NCBI GenBank assembly: GCA_902768975.1
Contig: CACXMZ010000008.1
Location: 62,001 to 126,000 of the forward strand
From: an uncultured Coriobacteriaceae bacterium
GTDB lineage: Bacteria > Actinomycetota > Coriobacteriia > Coriobacteriales > Eggerthellaceae
DNA: 64,000 nt
Direction: 5' to 3'
The notes beneath the pieces are model-generated. The model was not told where the DNA came from, did no database searches, and saw only the letters and a program-made list of their open reading frames with translations. The translations under genes were made by a program, and so were the position numbers. Each line of letters starts with the position of its first letter. Within the stretch, counting starts at the first letter, position 1. Shown here one piece after another: positions 25,434 through 34,706 of the stretch.

Positions 25434-26096
25434 ATGGGTAGAAACATCATCGTTGTTGGTTGCGGGCGCGTGGGTTCGCAGTTGGCGAGCATGCTTTCTG
25501 AAAACGGCAATAATGTGTCTGTTATCGACGAAAACCCTGCGGCATTCGACAACCTAGGTGGTTCCTTCAACGGAACAACCATCGAAGGTGTCGGCTTCGA
25601 CGAAGACGTGCTTTTGCGTGCAGGCGTTGAAACGGCCGACTGCCTCGCGGCGGTAACCGCGCGCGACAACGCGAACCTCATGGCCGCCGAAGTTGCGAGC
25701 CGCATTTACAAGGTACCCCACGTTATTACGCGCCTTTACAACCCGGGCCATGAACGCACCTACGAACAGCTGGGCCTGGACTATGTATGTGGCACGTCGC
25801 TTGTGGCCGAAGAAGTCTTCGCCAAAATAAGTTCGGGCCACGGCAGCCATATCGACAGCTTCGGCGACTTCGAACTTTTGCGTTTTTCCCTGAACCTTAA
25901 GGGCAACAACCTCAAGCAAGTGCGCGTTTCTCAGCTTGAAAAAAGCCATGAAGTGCGCATTGTCGCCTTCGAACGCGACGACGGCCGCATGAGCTCCATC
26001 CCAACGAGCGAAAGCATTCTGTACCACGGCGACTCGGTGCTTGCCTGTGTGCGCCATTCGCGCGTTAATTCGTTTTCAAAATGGATACAGGACTAA
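25434..26096 (+). CDS. TrkA-type potassium-uptake regulatory protein (first copy)
   Basis: 220 residues: RCK-N Rossmann domain with 'IIVVGCGRVGSQLASMLSENG' and acidic 'SVIDEN' binding NAD/nucleotide, then an RCK-C (TrkA-C) domain (about 140-220). Such proteins gate Trk/Ktr potassium transporters in response to nucleotides. The start follows a GAAAGGAAGCGCG ribosome site. A second TrkA-like gene begins nine bases later and the pair may form a heteromeric gating ring. No TrkH/KtrB channel gene is adjacent. Confidence 0.88.
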   Translation: MGRNIIVVGCGRVGSQLASMLSENGNNVSVIDENPAAFDNLGGSFNGTTIEGVGFDEDVLLRAGVETADCLAAVTARDNANLMAAEVASRIYKVPHVITRLYNPGHERTYEQLGLDYVCGTSLVAEEVFAKISSGHGSHIDSFGDFELLRFSLNLKGNNLKQVRVSQLEKSHEVRIVAFERDDGRMSSIPTSESILYHGDSVLACVRHSRVNSFSKWIQD

Positions 26097-26105
26097 GGGG
26101 CGCGT

Positions 26106-26783
26106 ATGTATATCGTAATTAGCGGCGGCGGCAAGGTTGGCGAATACCTCGCTCAGCGCATGCTGAAGTCGGGCAACGAAGTGGCCATTATTGAAAAGGA
26201 CAGGCGCACGGCAGACATGCTTGCGCATACGCTTTCGGGCCCCTTCTTGGTGGTGTGCGGCGACGGCTGCATGAGCCGCTACCAGGAAGACGCGAACATC
26301 CGCAAGGCCGACGTGTTTGTGGCTACCACGGGGCAGGACGAAAGCAACCTTCTGTCCTGCGAAATTGCGAACCGCACCTTTAGTGTGCCCCGCGTAATCG
26401 CCCGCGTGAACAGCCCCAAAAACCTGCGCATCTTCCGCGAAGTGGGCATTGAAGCCATCAGTTCCACCACGCTTATTGCCAACATTATTGAAGAAGACGC
26501 CATGTTGGGCAGCATCCGCGTACTTTCAACCCTTACGCGCGGCAGCATTGCCCTTAACGAAGTGACAGTGCCCCATATGAAGCACCACAGCGACGAAGAA
26601 GGCGTTCTGGCCCTCGACGTTGAAATGCCCGACGGAGCCCTTATTGTGGCCGTTTCGGGCGACGAAGACGACGACATGGAAGTGGTGGGCGAAGAAACGC
26701 GCCTCTTCCCAGGCGACGTGGTGGTTGTTGCCGCCGACACTGAACTTGAACAGGAAGCCGTTTCAGCAATTAGGGAGCTATAG
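26106..26783 (+). CDS. TrkA-type potassium-uptake regulatory protein (second copy)
   Basis: 225 residues: 'YIVISGGGKVGEYLAQRMLKSG' nucleotide-binding loop, 'EVAIIEKDRR', 'VVCGDGCMSRYQEDANIRKADV' and a C-terminal TrkA-C-like part ending 'LFPGDVVVVAADTELE'. It is only distantly similar to the preceding copy, so the pair is more likely two specialised partners than a recent duplication. It ends two bases before purB, suggesting one operon. Confidence 0.87.
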   Translation: MYIVISGGGKVGEYLAQRMLKSGNEVAIIEKDRRTADMLAHTLSGPFLVVCGDGCMSRYQEDANIRKADVFVATTGQDESNLLSCEIANRTFSVPRVIARVNSPKNLRIFREVGIEAISSTTLIANIIEEDAMLGSIRVLSTLTRGSIALNEVTVPHMKHHSDEEGVLALDVEMPDGALIVAVSGDEDDDMEVVGEETRLFPGDVVVVAADTELEQEAVSAIREL

Positions 26784-26785
26784 CT

Positions 26786-28129
26786 ATGATTCCACGTTAC
26801 ACCCGCCCCGAAATGGGCAAGATCTGGACCAACGAAAACAAGTATGCGGTCTGGAAGGAAATCGAACTCCTCGCCTGTGAAGCGCAGGCCGAACTGGGCC
26901 AGGCAGGCATCACGCGGGAAGAAGCCGCCTGGATCCGCGAACACGCCGACTTCAACGCCGACCGCGTTGACGAAATCGAGCGCACCACCAACCACGACGT
27001 TATTGCCTTCCTCACCTGCATGGCTGAATACATCGACGCGGAAGTGCCCGAAGGCGAAGAAAAACCTTCGCGCTGGGTCCACTACGGCATGACCAGTTCC
27101 GACCTGGGCGACACCGCGCTTTCCTACCAGATAACCCAGGCCCTCGACATTATCTTGGCCGACGTGGCCGCCATTGGCGAAGTCTGCAAGCGCCGCGCCT
27201 TTGAATTCAAGGACGTGCTCTGCGTGGGCCGCACCCATGGCATCCATGCTGAACCCATGACCTTCGGCATGAAGTTTGGCAGCTGGGCCTGGGCCCTGAA
27301 GCGCGCCCAGGTGCGCCTGCAGCAAGCGCGCGAAGTGGCGGCAACGGGCGCCATTTCAGGTGCTGTGGGAACCTATTCGTCCATCGACCCCTTCGTGGAA
27401 CAATACGTCTGCGAACACATGGGCCTTACGCCCGACCCGCTTTCCACCCAGGTTCTGGCGCGCGACCGCCATGCCCAGGTGGCAAGTGCCCTGGCGGTAA
27501 CCGCTTCCACCTTCGAGTCCATCGCCATGCAGGTGCGCCTCATGCAGGAATCGGACCTCATTGAAGCGGAAGAGCCCTTCGCCAAAGGCCAGAAGGGCAG
27601 CAGCGCCATGCCCCATAAGCGCAACCCTATTACGGCCGAACGCGTCTGCGGCATGGCCCGCACCATCAAGGCAAATGCCCAGGTGGCATTCGACAACGTG
27701 GCCCTATGGTTTGAACGCGACATCAGCCATTCTTCGGCTGAACGCATCGCCTTGGCAGACAGCTTCATCGCCCTTGACTACATTGCTGAAAAGCTGCGTT
27801 GGATTCTGGACGGTCTGCAAACCTACCCAGAAGCCATGCAGGCAAATCTCAATAAAACGCGCGGCCTGATTTTTTCGAGTAAGGTGCTCCTGGCCTTGGT
27901 CGACACCGGTATAACGCGCGAAGACGCCTATGTCATCGTGCAACGCAATGCCATGGAAACCTGGCAAGACGTGCAGGAGGCAAAACCGGGCCCCACTTTC
28001 CGCGAACGCCTTGAAGACGACCAAGACTGCACGCTTGATGCCGTCACGCTCGACAAGATTTTTGACCCTTGGGAATTTCTTGGCCAGCTTGACACCGTCT
28101 TCGCGCGGCTGGAAGGCCTTGAGTTTTAA
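26786..28129 (+). CDS. purB: Adenylosuccinate lyase
   Basis: 447 residues of the fumarase/aspartase superfamily. Motifs seen: 'RWVHYGMTSSDLGDTALSYQ', 'CVGRTHGIHAEPMTFG' and the signature loop 'KGSSAMPHKRNPITAERVC' near residue 275. PurB acts twice in purine synthesis: it splits SAICAR to AICAR and adenylosuccinate to AMP, releasing fumarate. It follows the TrkA pair at two bases. purC, whose product makes SAICAR, is in the same window at 33840. Gene length is normal. Confidence 0.95.
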   Translation: MIPRYTRPEMGKIWTNENKYAVWKEIELLACEAQAELGQAGITREEAAWIREHADFNADRVDEIERTTNHDVIAFLTCMAEYIDAEVPEGEEKPSRWVHYGMTSSDLGDTALSYQITQALDIILADVAAIGEVCKRRAFEFKDVLCVGRTHGIHAEPMTFGMKFGSWAWALKRAQVRLQQAREVAATGAISGAVGTYSSIDPFVEQYVCEHMGLTPDPLSTQVLARDRHAQVASALAVTASTFESIAMQVRLMQESDLIEAEEPFAKGQKGSSAMPHKRNPITAERVCGMARTIKANAQVAFDNVALWFERDISHSSAERIALADSFIALDYIAEKLRWILDGLQTYPEAMQANLNKTRGLIFSSKVLLALVDTGITREDAYVIVQRNAMETWQDVQEAKPGPTFRERLEDDQDCTLDAVTLDKIFDPWEFLGQLDTVFARLEGLEF

Positions 28130-28155
28130 AGCTTCGGGATAGGGGACAGCCGCTT

Positions 28156-29979
28156 TTGAAGCACGCTCCTACATACCACGCACGCGTCCCGCGCATACCC
28201 ACTGCTTTACTTTCGCTCGCCCTCGCACTGGCCCTGCTTCCTGCTGCCACCCCGGCGGCATGGGCCGCGCCTCAGGCCCTTACCACGAACCCAACGGCCC
28301 CTTCGGCCGCCCAGCCAAGTTACGACTCGCGCGAATTGGGCTACATTACGCCAGTGCGCCTCCAGGAACCATGGGGTGCCTGCTGGGCTTTCGGTTCACT
28401 TGCTGCCATGGAAGCAAACTTGGTCAAGCAAGGGCTCATGAGCAACGAAACCCATCTTTCCACGCGCCATCTGGTGTACTTCGCGGGCACGCCCGTGGGA
28501 AGCGAAGTGGGCACCCAGGCAGGCGAAGGCCAGTACCCTACTGAAAAGCAGCAGGAGGAATACCCAGACAATCCCGTGTTTGAACTGGGTGGGCACGCCC
28601 TTGAAGTGGCTTCGACTATTTCTTCAGGTGAAGGCGTGGCCTTCGAAAGCGACTACCCGTTCCAGAATGACGAAGGCTATATCTACGACTACTACTACGC
28701 TCAAAACGGCACGTGGTCGCTGCCCGACTCGGAACGTTTTGTGAACGAATTCATGCTTAGGAACATGCACCGTCTGCCTAACTACACTTCGGAAGACGAC
28801 GCGGGCAACTTCACCATAGACGAAGACGCCATGGACAGTATTAAGGCGGCCATCGTTGAATACGGCGCTGCCTCCGTTTCCTATTGCTCGAAGTATTACG
28901 ACCCCGCTACCGCTGCGTCTTTTACTAACGAACCTAATCCGAACGACCGCGTTGTCGACCACGACGTGTGTGTTGTTGGTTGGATAGACGACTTCCCGCT
29001 TGAAAACTTTACCACCGGGTCCCAGGGCACGAAGCCTGAAGGCAATGGCGCCTGGATCGTGAAGAATAGCTGGGGTGCCGAAACCAACGAATTCCCCAAC
29101 AAGAACAACTGGGGCGAAAACGGGAGCGGCTACTTTTATCTTTCTTTTTACGATCGTTCCGTCACCGACTTTGTGGCCTGGGAAATGGCAGCGAGGGAAA
29201 CAAGCATCATCAATCAGTATGACTATATGGGGCAGCGCAGCAACGCCGAAACCCGTGTGACCGACTATGAACCCGTTTCCTATGCCAACATTTTTAAGGC
29301 GGACGAAAACCAAACGATCGAAGCGGTTTCCGTGAATACCTATGCACCAAATACCCAGGTCAAGGTCGATATTTACCTCCTGAAAGAACCCCTGGAACTT
29401 CCCGTTGACCCCACGGAAGGCACGCTCCTTGCAAGCCTTGAGGCCGCCCCCGAATGGTCGGGCTACCACTACCTCAACTTGCAAACTCCCGTCAAATTGA
29501 AGGAAGGGGACTGCTTTGCAGTGGTGGTTAGTGCCACAGAACCAGGGGGCATAGCTGTTGCTTCCATTGAAGCGGGAAACAACAAAGACGCTACGGCACG
29601 CTTCGGCCTCACTCATTACGACGTGGTTATTTGCAACGAAGGGGAAACCTGTGTCCTTGCTACGATTGACGGGGTCCAGCGTTGGGTTGACGGCACTGAA
29701 TTTGCCGCCCTCCTCCATGAAGGGGCCGAAGACGACGCGTGGTTTGGCAACGCCTGCATCAAGGTTTACGCCAACCCCTATATAGAACCCGACCCAGCCC
29801 CCCAGCCGGCGCCCGACCCTAAGCAGGACCCAAGCAACAAGGGTAAAAGCCCGTCAAGCACAAAGGCGCACGCCACTGCTAAAACAGCAGATGCGGCCCA
29901 GCCTGCGCTACTGGTCTTGATTTTGTTCTTGAGTGCTGGAACTGGCGTTTTCGCCCGGGTTAGACGGGGTGTTCGCTAG
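28156..29979 (+). CDS. Secreted papain-like (C1) cysteine protease with lectin-like domain
   Basis: 607 residues, TTG start. A signal peptide ends near residue 36 (PAAWAAPQ). The C1 peptidase domain has Gln70 and Cys76 in 'LQEPWGACWAFGSLAAME', His269 in 'VVDHDVCVVGW' and Asn304 in 'WIVKNSWGAE', so the catalytic triad is complete and no propeptide is evident. A beta-rich domain (about 345-530) of the type that follows C1 domains in many Gram-positive surface proteins comes next, then a Pro-rich linker and a C-terminal TM helix with Arg-rich tail preceded by 'AKTADAA', a possible non-LPXTG sorting signal. It probably acts on host or food proteins at the cell surface. Its 3' end overlaps the convergent gene by 72 bp. 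Confidence 0.86.
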   Translation: MKHAPTYHARVPRIPTALLSLALALALLPAATPAAWAAPQALTTNPTAPSAAQPSYDSRELGYITPVRLQEPWGACWAFGSLAAMEANLVKQGLMSNETHLSTRHLVYFAGTPVGSEVGTQAGEGQYPTEKQQEEYPDNPVFELGGHALEVASTISSGEGVAFESDYPFQNDEGYIYDYYYAQNGTWSLPDSERFVNEFMLRNMHRLPNYTSEDDAGNFTIDEDAMDSIKAAIVEYGAASVSYCSKYYDPATAASFTNEPNPNDRVVDHDVCVVGWIDDFPLENFTTGSQGTKPEGNGAWIVKNSWGAETNEFPNKNNWGENGSGYFYLSFYDRSVTDFVAWEMAARETSIINQYDYMGQRSNAETRVTDYEPVSYANIFKADENQTIEAVSVNTYAPNTQVKVDIYLLKEPLELPVDPTEGTLLASLEAAPEWSGYHYLNLQTPVKLKEGDCFAVVVSATEPGGIAVASIEAGNNKDATARFGLTHYDVVICNEGETCVLATIDGVQRWVDGTEFAALLHEGAEDDAWFGNACIKVYANPYIEPDPAPQPAPDPKQDPSNKGKSPSSTKAHATAKTADAAQPALLVLILFLSAGTGVFARVRRGVR

Positions 29980-31365
29980 CGGCTGCCACACGCGCACCTG
30001 CGTCATCTTCGTTTCTTTACCTTCGTTGTCCACCTGGTCAATTTGCGAAGCGGTTACCACGGTGTTGCGCATGCCGCTTGAAACCAAGAAGTCGCCCCAG
30101 TCCTGGCAGCCACTTTCTACGCCAAAGGAACAAAAAACTTTGTTGGCCAAATTAACCGCGCACACGCTCTGGTTGGACTTCACCATGAACCAATTGTCCG
30201 TGCACCAACAGGGTGCCGCTGTGGGCGTGCGGTTAAAGCGGAACCAGGGTAGGCTGTTGTAGTCGCCGTTCTTGGGTGCAGCCGCGGGCGTGTAGGTGCC
30301 CAGGTTTGCAATGCCCCCGCCATAGTCGTAGATGTTTTCAAAACAGAAGGCAAAACCCGTGGGGCCAAAGCCTACCTGGTGGGGCATCATGCCTGATGGA
30401 AGGGTAATTTGGTCTTGCACCTTACCCGACTTTGCTTCGATGCGTACCAGGTCGCAATAGCTGGTAGCTTCTTCGTGGCGCGGCGTAAATATGACGCTTT
30501 CACCATAGGGAACCGGCGGCGCCGACATGCGCCCCGTTGCTTCATAGACCGTCTGGGCCTTGCCACTTTTTACGCTTGCGCGCTTCAAGGCCGAAGGTTC
30601 GCGGCGGGCGTTTTCGTTGCTAATAGGGGCCATGGTTTGCCAGAAGGCATGTTCGCCCACAATGGTTATAGAAGGCACTTCTACGTCCGACGTGCCTTCT
30701 TCAACGAGCTGCGGTTCGCCCAGGCTCAAGTCGCCGCCGAGGGTGGCCACATAAATGCGCCAGAGCCCTTCCATAATGGCCGCTTCCAGCCATACTAGGC
30801 CTTCTGAACTGGCGCGCACGTCGTAGATTTCAAAACCTTCTTCGGCGCCTACGGCACTTTCGCGCAAAATGTAATACGAACCATTACCCAGGCTCAAAAT
30901 GCCCATGTACACCAAGGGGCTGGGTTCGTCAGTAGGGAACAGGCAGGCCGCCACATTTTCGTCATCGGCCCACACGAGGGTGCCAAAGGGAAGTTCGAAA
31001 TTGCCTATAAGTTCAAAGGCGTCACCCGCGTCCACTTCGGCGCAGGCTTCCAAGTCAAACACGGCGTCTTCAGACACTTCAATGGTAGTAATGTCTTCGC
31101 TCGTGCTTTCTTCGCGGTTGCTAAGCGCCCGCACACCGACGGCGCCCACGGCCGCAGCACCAATGCCTGCAGCCCCCAAAAGCAAGTTGCGGCGCGTAAT
31201 AAGCGTCTGGGCATTCGAAGCCCCTGCAGCGTTTGAGCGGCGCGAACGTACGCGCTTGCGCGCCGAAGCCTTTGCGACCGAAGACCCACCGGCTGGTTTC
31301 CCAAAACTGGTGGTGTCTACCTGGGGTACGCCCCGCTTCGTCTTTTTGTTGCCGTGTTGTGCCAT
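29908..31365 (-). CDS. Exported beta-propeller-like protein of unknown function
   Basis: 485 residues. A basic N-terminal region (about 1-58) precedes 'TRRNLLLGAAGIGAAAVGAVGV', a twin-arginine-like hydrophobic signal or anchor. The rest has repeated short beta motifs with Trp and Gly ('LVWADDENVAAC', 'GLVWLEAAIMEG', 'HAFWQTMAPI', 'SVIFTPRHEE'), the look of a beta-propeller. Several Cys occur late (APCWCTDNWF). No enzymatic motif is recognised. It is transcribed divergently from the PhoB-type two-component pair and its last 72 bp run under the end of the protease gene on the other strand. The tail is Gln/Ser/Asn-rich. Confidence 0.72.
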   Translation of the reverse strand: MAQHGNKKTKRGVPQVDTTSFGKPAGGSSVAKASARKRVRSRRSNAAGASNAQTLITRRNLLLGAAGIGAAAVGAVGVRALSNREESTSEDITTIEVSEDAVFDLEACAEVDAGDAFELIGNFELPFGTLVWADDENVAACLFPTDEPSPLVYMGILSLGNGSYYILRESAVGAEEGFEIYDVRASSEGLVWLEAAIMEGLWRIYVATLGGDLSLGEPQLVEEGTSDVEVPSITIVGEHAFWQTMAPISNENARREPSALKRASVKSGKAQTVYEATGRMSAPPVPYGESVIFTPRHEEATSYCDLVRIEAKSGKVQDQITLPSGMMPHQVGFGPTGFAFCFENIYDYGGGIANLGTYTPAAAPKNGDYNSLPWFRFNRTPTAAPCWCTDNWFMVKSNQSVCAVNLANKVFCSFGVESGCQDWGDFLVSSGMRNTVVTASQIDQVDNEGKETKMTQVRVWQPLANTPSNPGENASSSTQEQNQDQ

Positions 31366-31400
31366 GCGAAAAGTTTACTTGAAAGACTTTAATTTAAGGA

Positions 31401-31433
31401 AGATTTCAGCCAGATTTCAGTCAGATTGTTACA
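31401..31433 (+). promoter_or_regulatory. 11-bp direct repeats, candidate PhoB/OmpR-type box
   Basis: AGATTTCAGCC (31401-31411) and AGATTTCAGTC (31412-31422) are adjacent 11-bp direct repeats, and AGATTGTTACA (31423-31433) is a partial third. OmpR/PhoB-family regulators bind tandem 11-bp direct repeats. The site lies between the divergent beta-propeller gene and the response regulator gene, so either or both could be controlled. Confidence 0.6.
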
Positions 31434-31471
31434 ATTGCTTTACTGCATTTTCATCATTTGCATTTGCGCGG

Positions 31472-31477
31472 TATACT
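31472..31477 (+). promoter_or_regulatory. Possible -10 box of response regulator gene
   Basis: TATACT at 31472-31477 lies 39 bp downstream of the 11-bp repeats and 65 bp before the response regulator ATG. TTTCAT 17 bp upstream is a weak -35, which suits activation by a regulator bound further upstream. Confidence 0.45.
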
Positions 31478-31542
31478 AGATGTTCACAAATGCACGAATA
31501 AAATGTGTAGAAACGCGTACGAAAGGTGCGAGGAGGCTGATT

Positions 31543-32253
31543 ATGAGCAATGAAACACGGCGTATTTTATTGGTAGAAGACGAAAAGGCCATCCGCGACG
31601 CGGTTGCTGCCTACCTAGAACGCGAAAACTACTGGGTAACGGCCGTGGGCGACGGCCAGGAAGCCCTGGAAGAATTTAGCAAACATCATTTCGACCTGGT
31701 GGTTCTTGACCTTATGCTCCCGCGTGTGCCGGGCGAACGCGTTTGTCGTGCCATCCGCGACAATTCCGACGTGCCCATCATCATGCTTACCGCCAAGGGC
31801 GAAGTGGAAGACCGCATTATCGGCCTTGAACTGGGCGCAGACGACTACCTGGTCAAGCCCTTTAGCCCGCGCGAGTTGGTTGCGCGTGTGCGTGCGCTTT
31901 TGCGCCGCGTCCATCAAGACGTGGAACCCCAGCGCGAAGTACTCGAATTTGGCGAACTGACTATAGACGTTTCGGGCCACAAGGTCCTGGTCGACGGCAA
32001 CGAAGTGGACCTCACAGCCAGCGAATTCAAGCTGCTCACCACGCTTTCCCGCTACCCAGGCCGCGTGTATTCGCGCATGGAATTGGTGGAAAAGGTGCTC
32101 GGCTACGACTTCGAAGGTTACGAGCGCACCATCGACTCCCACGTGAAGAACCTGCGTGCCAAGATCGGCGACAACCCGCGCGACCCGAAGTGGCTGCACA
32201 CCGTGCATGGCGTGGGCTACCGTTTCGAAGACCCCACCAAGGCGCCGCAATAA
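31543..32253 (+). CDS. OmpR/PhoB-family response regulator
   Basis: 236 residues: receiver domain with 'LLVEDEKAIRDAV', phospho-acceptor Asp56 in 'VVLDLMLP', Lys in 'DDYLVKPFSPRELVARV', and a winged-helix domain with 'LTASEFKLLTTLSRYPGRVYSR' and 'KWLHTVHGVGYRFEDP'. ATG 31543 is preferred over the upstream in-frame ATG at 31480 because AGGAGG lies seven bases before it and the receiver starts at once. The kinase gene follows after 17 bp. Adjacent 11-bp direct repeats upstream suggest autoregulation. Confidence 0.92.
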   Translation: MSNETRRILLVEDEKAIRDAVAAYLERENYWVTAVGDGQEALEEFSKHHFDLVVLDLMLPRVPGERVCRAIRDNSDVPIIMLTAKGEVEDRIIGLELGADDYLVKPFSPRELVARVRALLRRVHQDVEPQREVLEFGELTIDVSGHKVLVDGNEVDLTASEFKLLTTLSRYPGRVYSRMELVEKVLGYDFEGYERTIDSHVKNLRAKIGDNPRDPKWLHTVHGVGYRFEDPTKAPQ

Positions 32254-32270
32254 TGTAAGGCGCGTGCCTT

Positions 32271-33788
32271 TTGAACAGGGTAGAAGAAAAGAAACAGAAA
32301 CCAGTCAATAATCCGAACCGGCGCTCAGACCAGCGCTGGTTCAACTTTTCATATGCCAACAAGGTAACCCTCGCCTTTGCCCTGGTTGCCGTCATGACGG
32401 CCCTTGTGGCCTTTGGCGTGGTTTCCTTTGTGTGGCAGGGGCACTTCCAAACCTATACGCGCGAAAACGTGCAGCGCCTCGCTGACAACACGGCTGCGCA
32501 AATCGCAACGCGCTATGCCGAAGACGAAAGTTGGTATAACGGTGCCCTGCGCCCCGCCGAAGAAGCCGTGCGCTTTTCGCCGACGGTTGGCGTGCAAGTG
32601 GTAAGCGTTGAAGAAGTCATGCTCTTCGACAGTACCCTGGACGAAGGCACGAGCAACATGTCCTTGGCCCCCCTCGACGCGGAAGCCATTGCGAGCGCGC
32701 CCATCATTGTGCGTGACGAAGTCGTCGGCAGCGTCCGCGTGTGGGTTAATGGCAGCAGTACCTTGCTTACCCAGGCCGACCAGGAGTTCCGCGACAAGAG
32801 CACCCAGGCCATGGGCTTCGCTACCTTGCTTGCCGTGCTTTTGGCAACGCTCGTTGGTACGCCTTTCGCGCGCACCCTCGTTAACCCCATCAACCGCATT
32901 GCGCGTACCGCCCAGGAATTTGGTGGCGGCGACTTAAGCGCGCGCACGAACCTGGAAGGCGAAGACGAAATCGCGCGTCTCGGGCAGACCTTCGACCGCA
33001 TGGCCGAGTCGGTCGAAAAGGACCGCGAACTGGAACACCGCCTCACCACCGACGTGGCCCATGAATTGCGCACACCGCTCATGGCCATTCAGTCGACGGT
33101 GGAAGCTATGATAGACGGCGTCTTTGAAGCAGACGAAGAACGGCTCGACACGGTGAATTCTGAAGTGCAGCGCCTTTCCCGTTTGGTGGACGCCATCCTG
33201 AAGCTTTCCCGCCTCGAAAACCGTTCCACGCCGCTGAAGCGCGAAATCCTCGACGTGGGTGAACTCATAGCGGGCCTCGTGGCAACCCATGAAGCCTTCG
33301 TGCACGACTCGGGGCTCGAACTACACCATTCCTTCGAGCGCGGCGTCTATGTGTACGGCGACCCCGACCTCATTCGCCAGGCAACGGCCAACCTCATTTC
33401 GAACGCCGTGCGCTACACACCCGAAGGCAGCATTAATATTTCGGTGCGCCACGACGACGAGTTGGCCTACATCGTGGTGACCGACACCGGCATTGGCCTT
33501 ACCGAAGAAGAAGCCAAGATGGTCTTCAGCCGCTTCTGGCGTGCCGACAGCGGCCGCAACCGCGAAGCGGGTGGCCTCGGCGTTGGCCTGGCGCTCGTTA
33601 AAGAAATCGTTGAACAGCACGGCGGCACGGTAACCGCAAAAGGTGTGGTGAACCAAGGTTCTACCTTTACCATGGCCCTGCCGCTATATAATGAAGAGTC
33701 CCGTCAGGCGGCCAGGCGTCGCACACGCAATGAAAGCCGCAAGGTTGAGTCGAGTTTCGACGAAGCCTGGGAAGAAGACAGCATCTAG
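32271..33788 (+). CDS. Sensor histidine kinase, partner of the preceding regulator
   Basis: 505 residues from a TTG start. TM helices near 33-53 and 178-200 flank an extracytoplasmic sensor loop of about 125 residues without recognisable cofactor motif. A HAMP domain ('PINRIARTAQEFGGGDLSAR') follows, then HisKA with His264 in 'TDVAHELRTPLMAI', and N ('NLISNAVRYT'), G1 ('DTGIGL') and G2 ('AGGLGVGLALVKE') boxes. It should phosphorylate the response regulator encoded just upstream. The C-terminus is Arg/Ser-rich. The signal is unknown. Confidence 0.9.
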   Translation: MNRVEEKKQKPVNNPNRRSDQRWFNFSYANKVTLAFALVAVMTALVAFGVVSFVWQGHFQTYTRENVQRLADNTAAQIATRYAEDESWYNGALRPAEEAVRFSPTVGVQVVSVEEVMLFDSTLDEGTSNMSLAPLDAEAIASAPIIVRDEVVGSVRVWVNGSSTLLTQADQEFRDKSTQAMGFATLLAVLLATLVGTPFARTLVNPINRIARTAQEFGGGDLSARTNLEGEDEIARLGQTFDRMAESVEKDRELEHRLTTDVAHELRTPLMAIQSTVEAMIDGVFEADEERLDTVNSEVQRLSRLVDAILKLSRLENRSTPLKREILDVGELIAGLVATHEAFVHDSGLELHHSFERGVYVYGDPDLIRQATANLISNAVRYTPEGSINISVRHDDELAYIVVTDTGIGLTEEEAKMVFSRFWRADSGRNREAGGLGVGLALVKEIVEQHGGTVTAKGVVNQGSTFTMALPLYNEESRQAARRRTRNESRKVESSFDEAWEEDSI

Positions 33789-33839
33789 GTGTGGCCCAGT
33801 TTCGCAAAAGCGAAGGGCGTCCTTAAGGAAGGAAGAATA

Positions 33840-34706
33840 ATGGCTGAAATGAATTTGCGCCCCACGGCACAGGGGAAAGTACGTGACTTGTACGACTTGG
33901 GCGACATGCTCCTGCTGGTTGCGACCGACCGCATTTCGGCATTCGACTATATTCTGGAAGACGAGATTCCCCACAAGGGTGAAGTGCTCACACGCCTTTC
34001 GTGCTTTTGGTTTGACCTCCTTTCCGACGTGGTAAACAACCACCTCATCAGCACAAATGTGGCGGACCTCCCGGAAGAGTTTGCTCCCTATGCCGACTAC
34101 CTGAACGGTCGCTTCATGCTCGTGCATAAGATGGAAATGCTGCCCGCTGAATGCATCGTGCGTGGCTACCTTACTGGCAGCGGCCTGGCTTCCTACCAGG
34201 AAACGGGCGAAGTCTGCGGCATTAAGTTGCCCGAAGGCTTGGTTGAATCTTCCAAGATCCCTGAAGCCATTTTCACGCCTTCGACCAAGGCCGAAATTGG
34301 CGACCACGACGAAAACATCAGCTATGAACAAACCGTTGAACTCATGGGCGAAGAAGACGCGAGCGAACTGCGCCGCCTTTCTTTGGCGGTCTACAACAAG
34401 GCCGCGGACTACGCAGCTTCGCGCGGCATCATTATTGCGGACACGAAGTTCGAATTTGGCAAGCTGAACGGCGAAATCCGCCTGGGCGACGAAGTGCTCA
34501 CGCCCGACAGCAGCCGCTTCTGGGCAGCCAGCAGCTACCAGGAAGGCCAAAGCCAGCCCAGCTTCGACAAGCAATTCGTCCGCGACTGGCTCAATGCCAA
34601 CTGGGACCGCACGGGCAATCCGCCGCGGCTCCCACAGGATATAATTGACGCTACCAGCGAAAAGTACATTCAAGCCTACGAGCTTATAACAGGAGAAAAG
34701 TTCTAA
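33840..34706 (+). CDS. purC: Phosphoribosylaminoimidazole-succinocarboxamide synthase
   Basis: 288 residues with the SAICAR synthetase motifs 'GKVRDLYDLGDMLLLVATDRISAFDY', 'LPAECIVRGYLTGSG' and 'ADTKFEFGKLNGEI' plus 'LTPDSSRFW'. It joins CAIR and aspartate with ATP to make SAICAR, the substrate of PurB. The ATG at 33840 is chosen for the AAGGAAGGAAG site just upstream; extension to 33789 adds only sequence abutting the kinase stop codon. The stop TAA shares one base with the ATG of the next gene. Confidence 0.94.
   Translation: MAEMNLRPTAQGKVRDLYDLGDMLLLVATDRISAFDYILEDEIPHKGEVLTRLSCFWFDLLSDVVNNHLISTNVADLPEEFAPYADYLNGRFMLVHKMEMLPAECIVRGYLTGSGLASYQETGEVCGIKLPEGLVESSKIPEAIFTPSTKAEIGDHDENISYEQTVELMGEEDASELRRLSLAVYNKAADYAASRGIIIADTKFEFGKLNGEIRLGDEVLTPDSSRFWAASSYQEGQSQPSFDKQFVRDWLNANWDRTGNPPRLPQDIIDATSEKYIQAYELITGEKF

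Noticed and set aside
28624-29718. 364-codon minus-strand frame within the protease gene
   Set aside because: It is the complement of a complete papain-type domain with intact catalytic residues.
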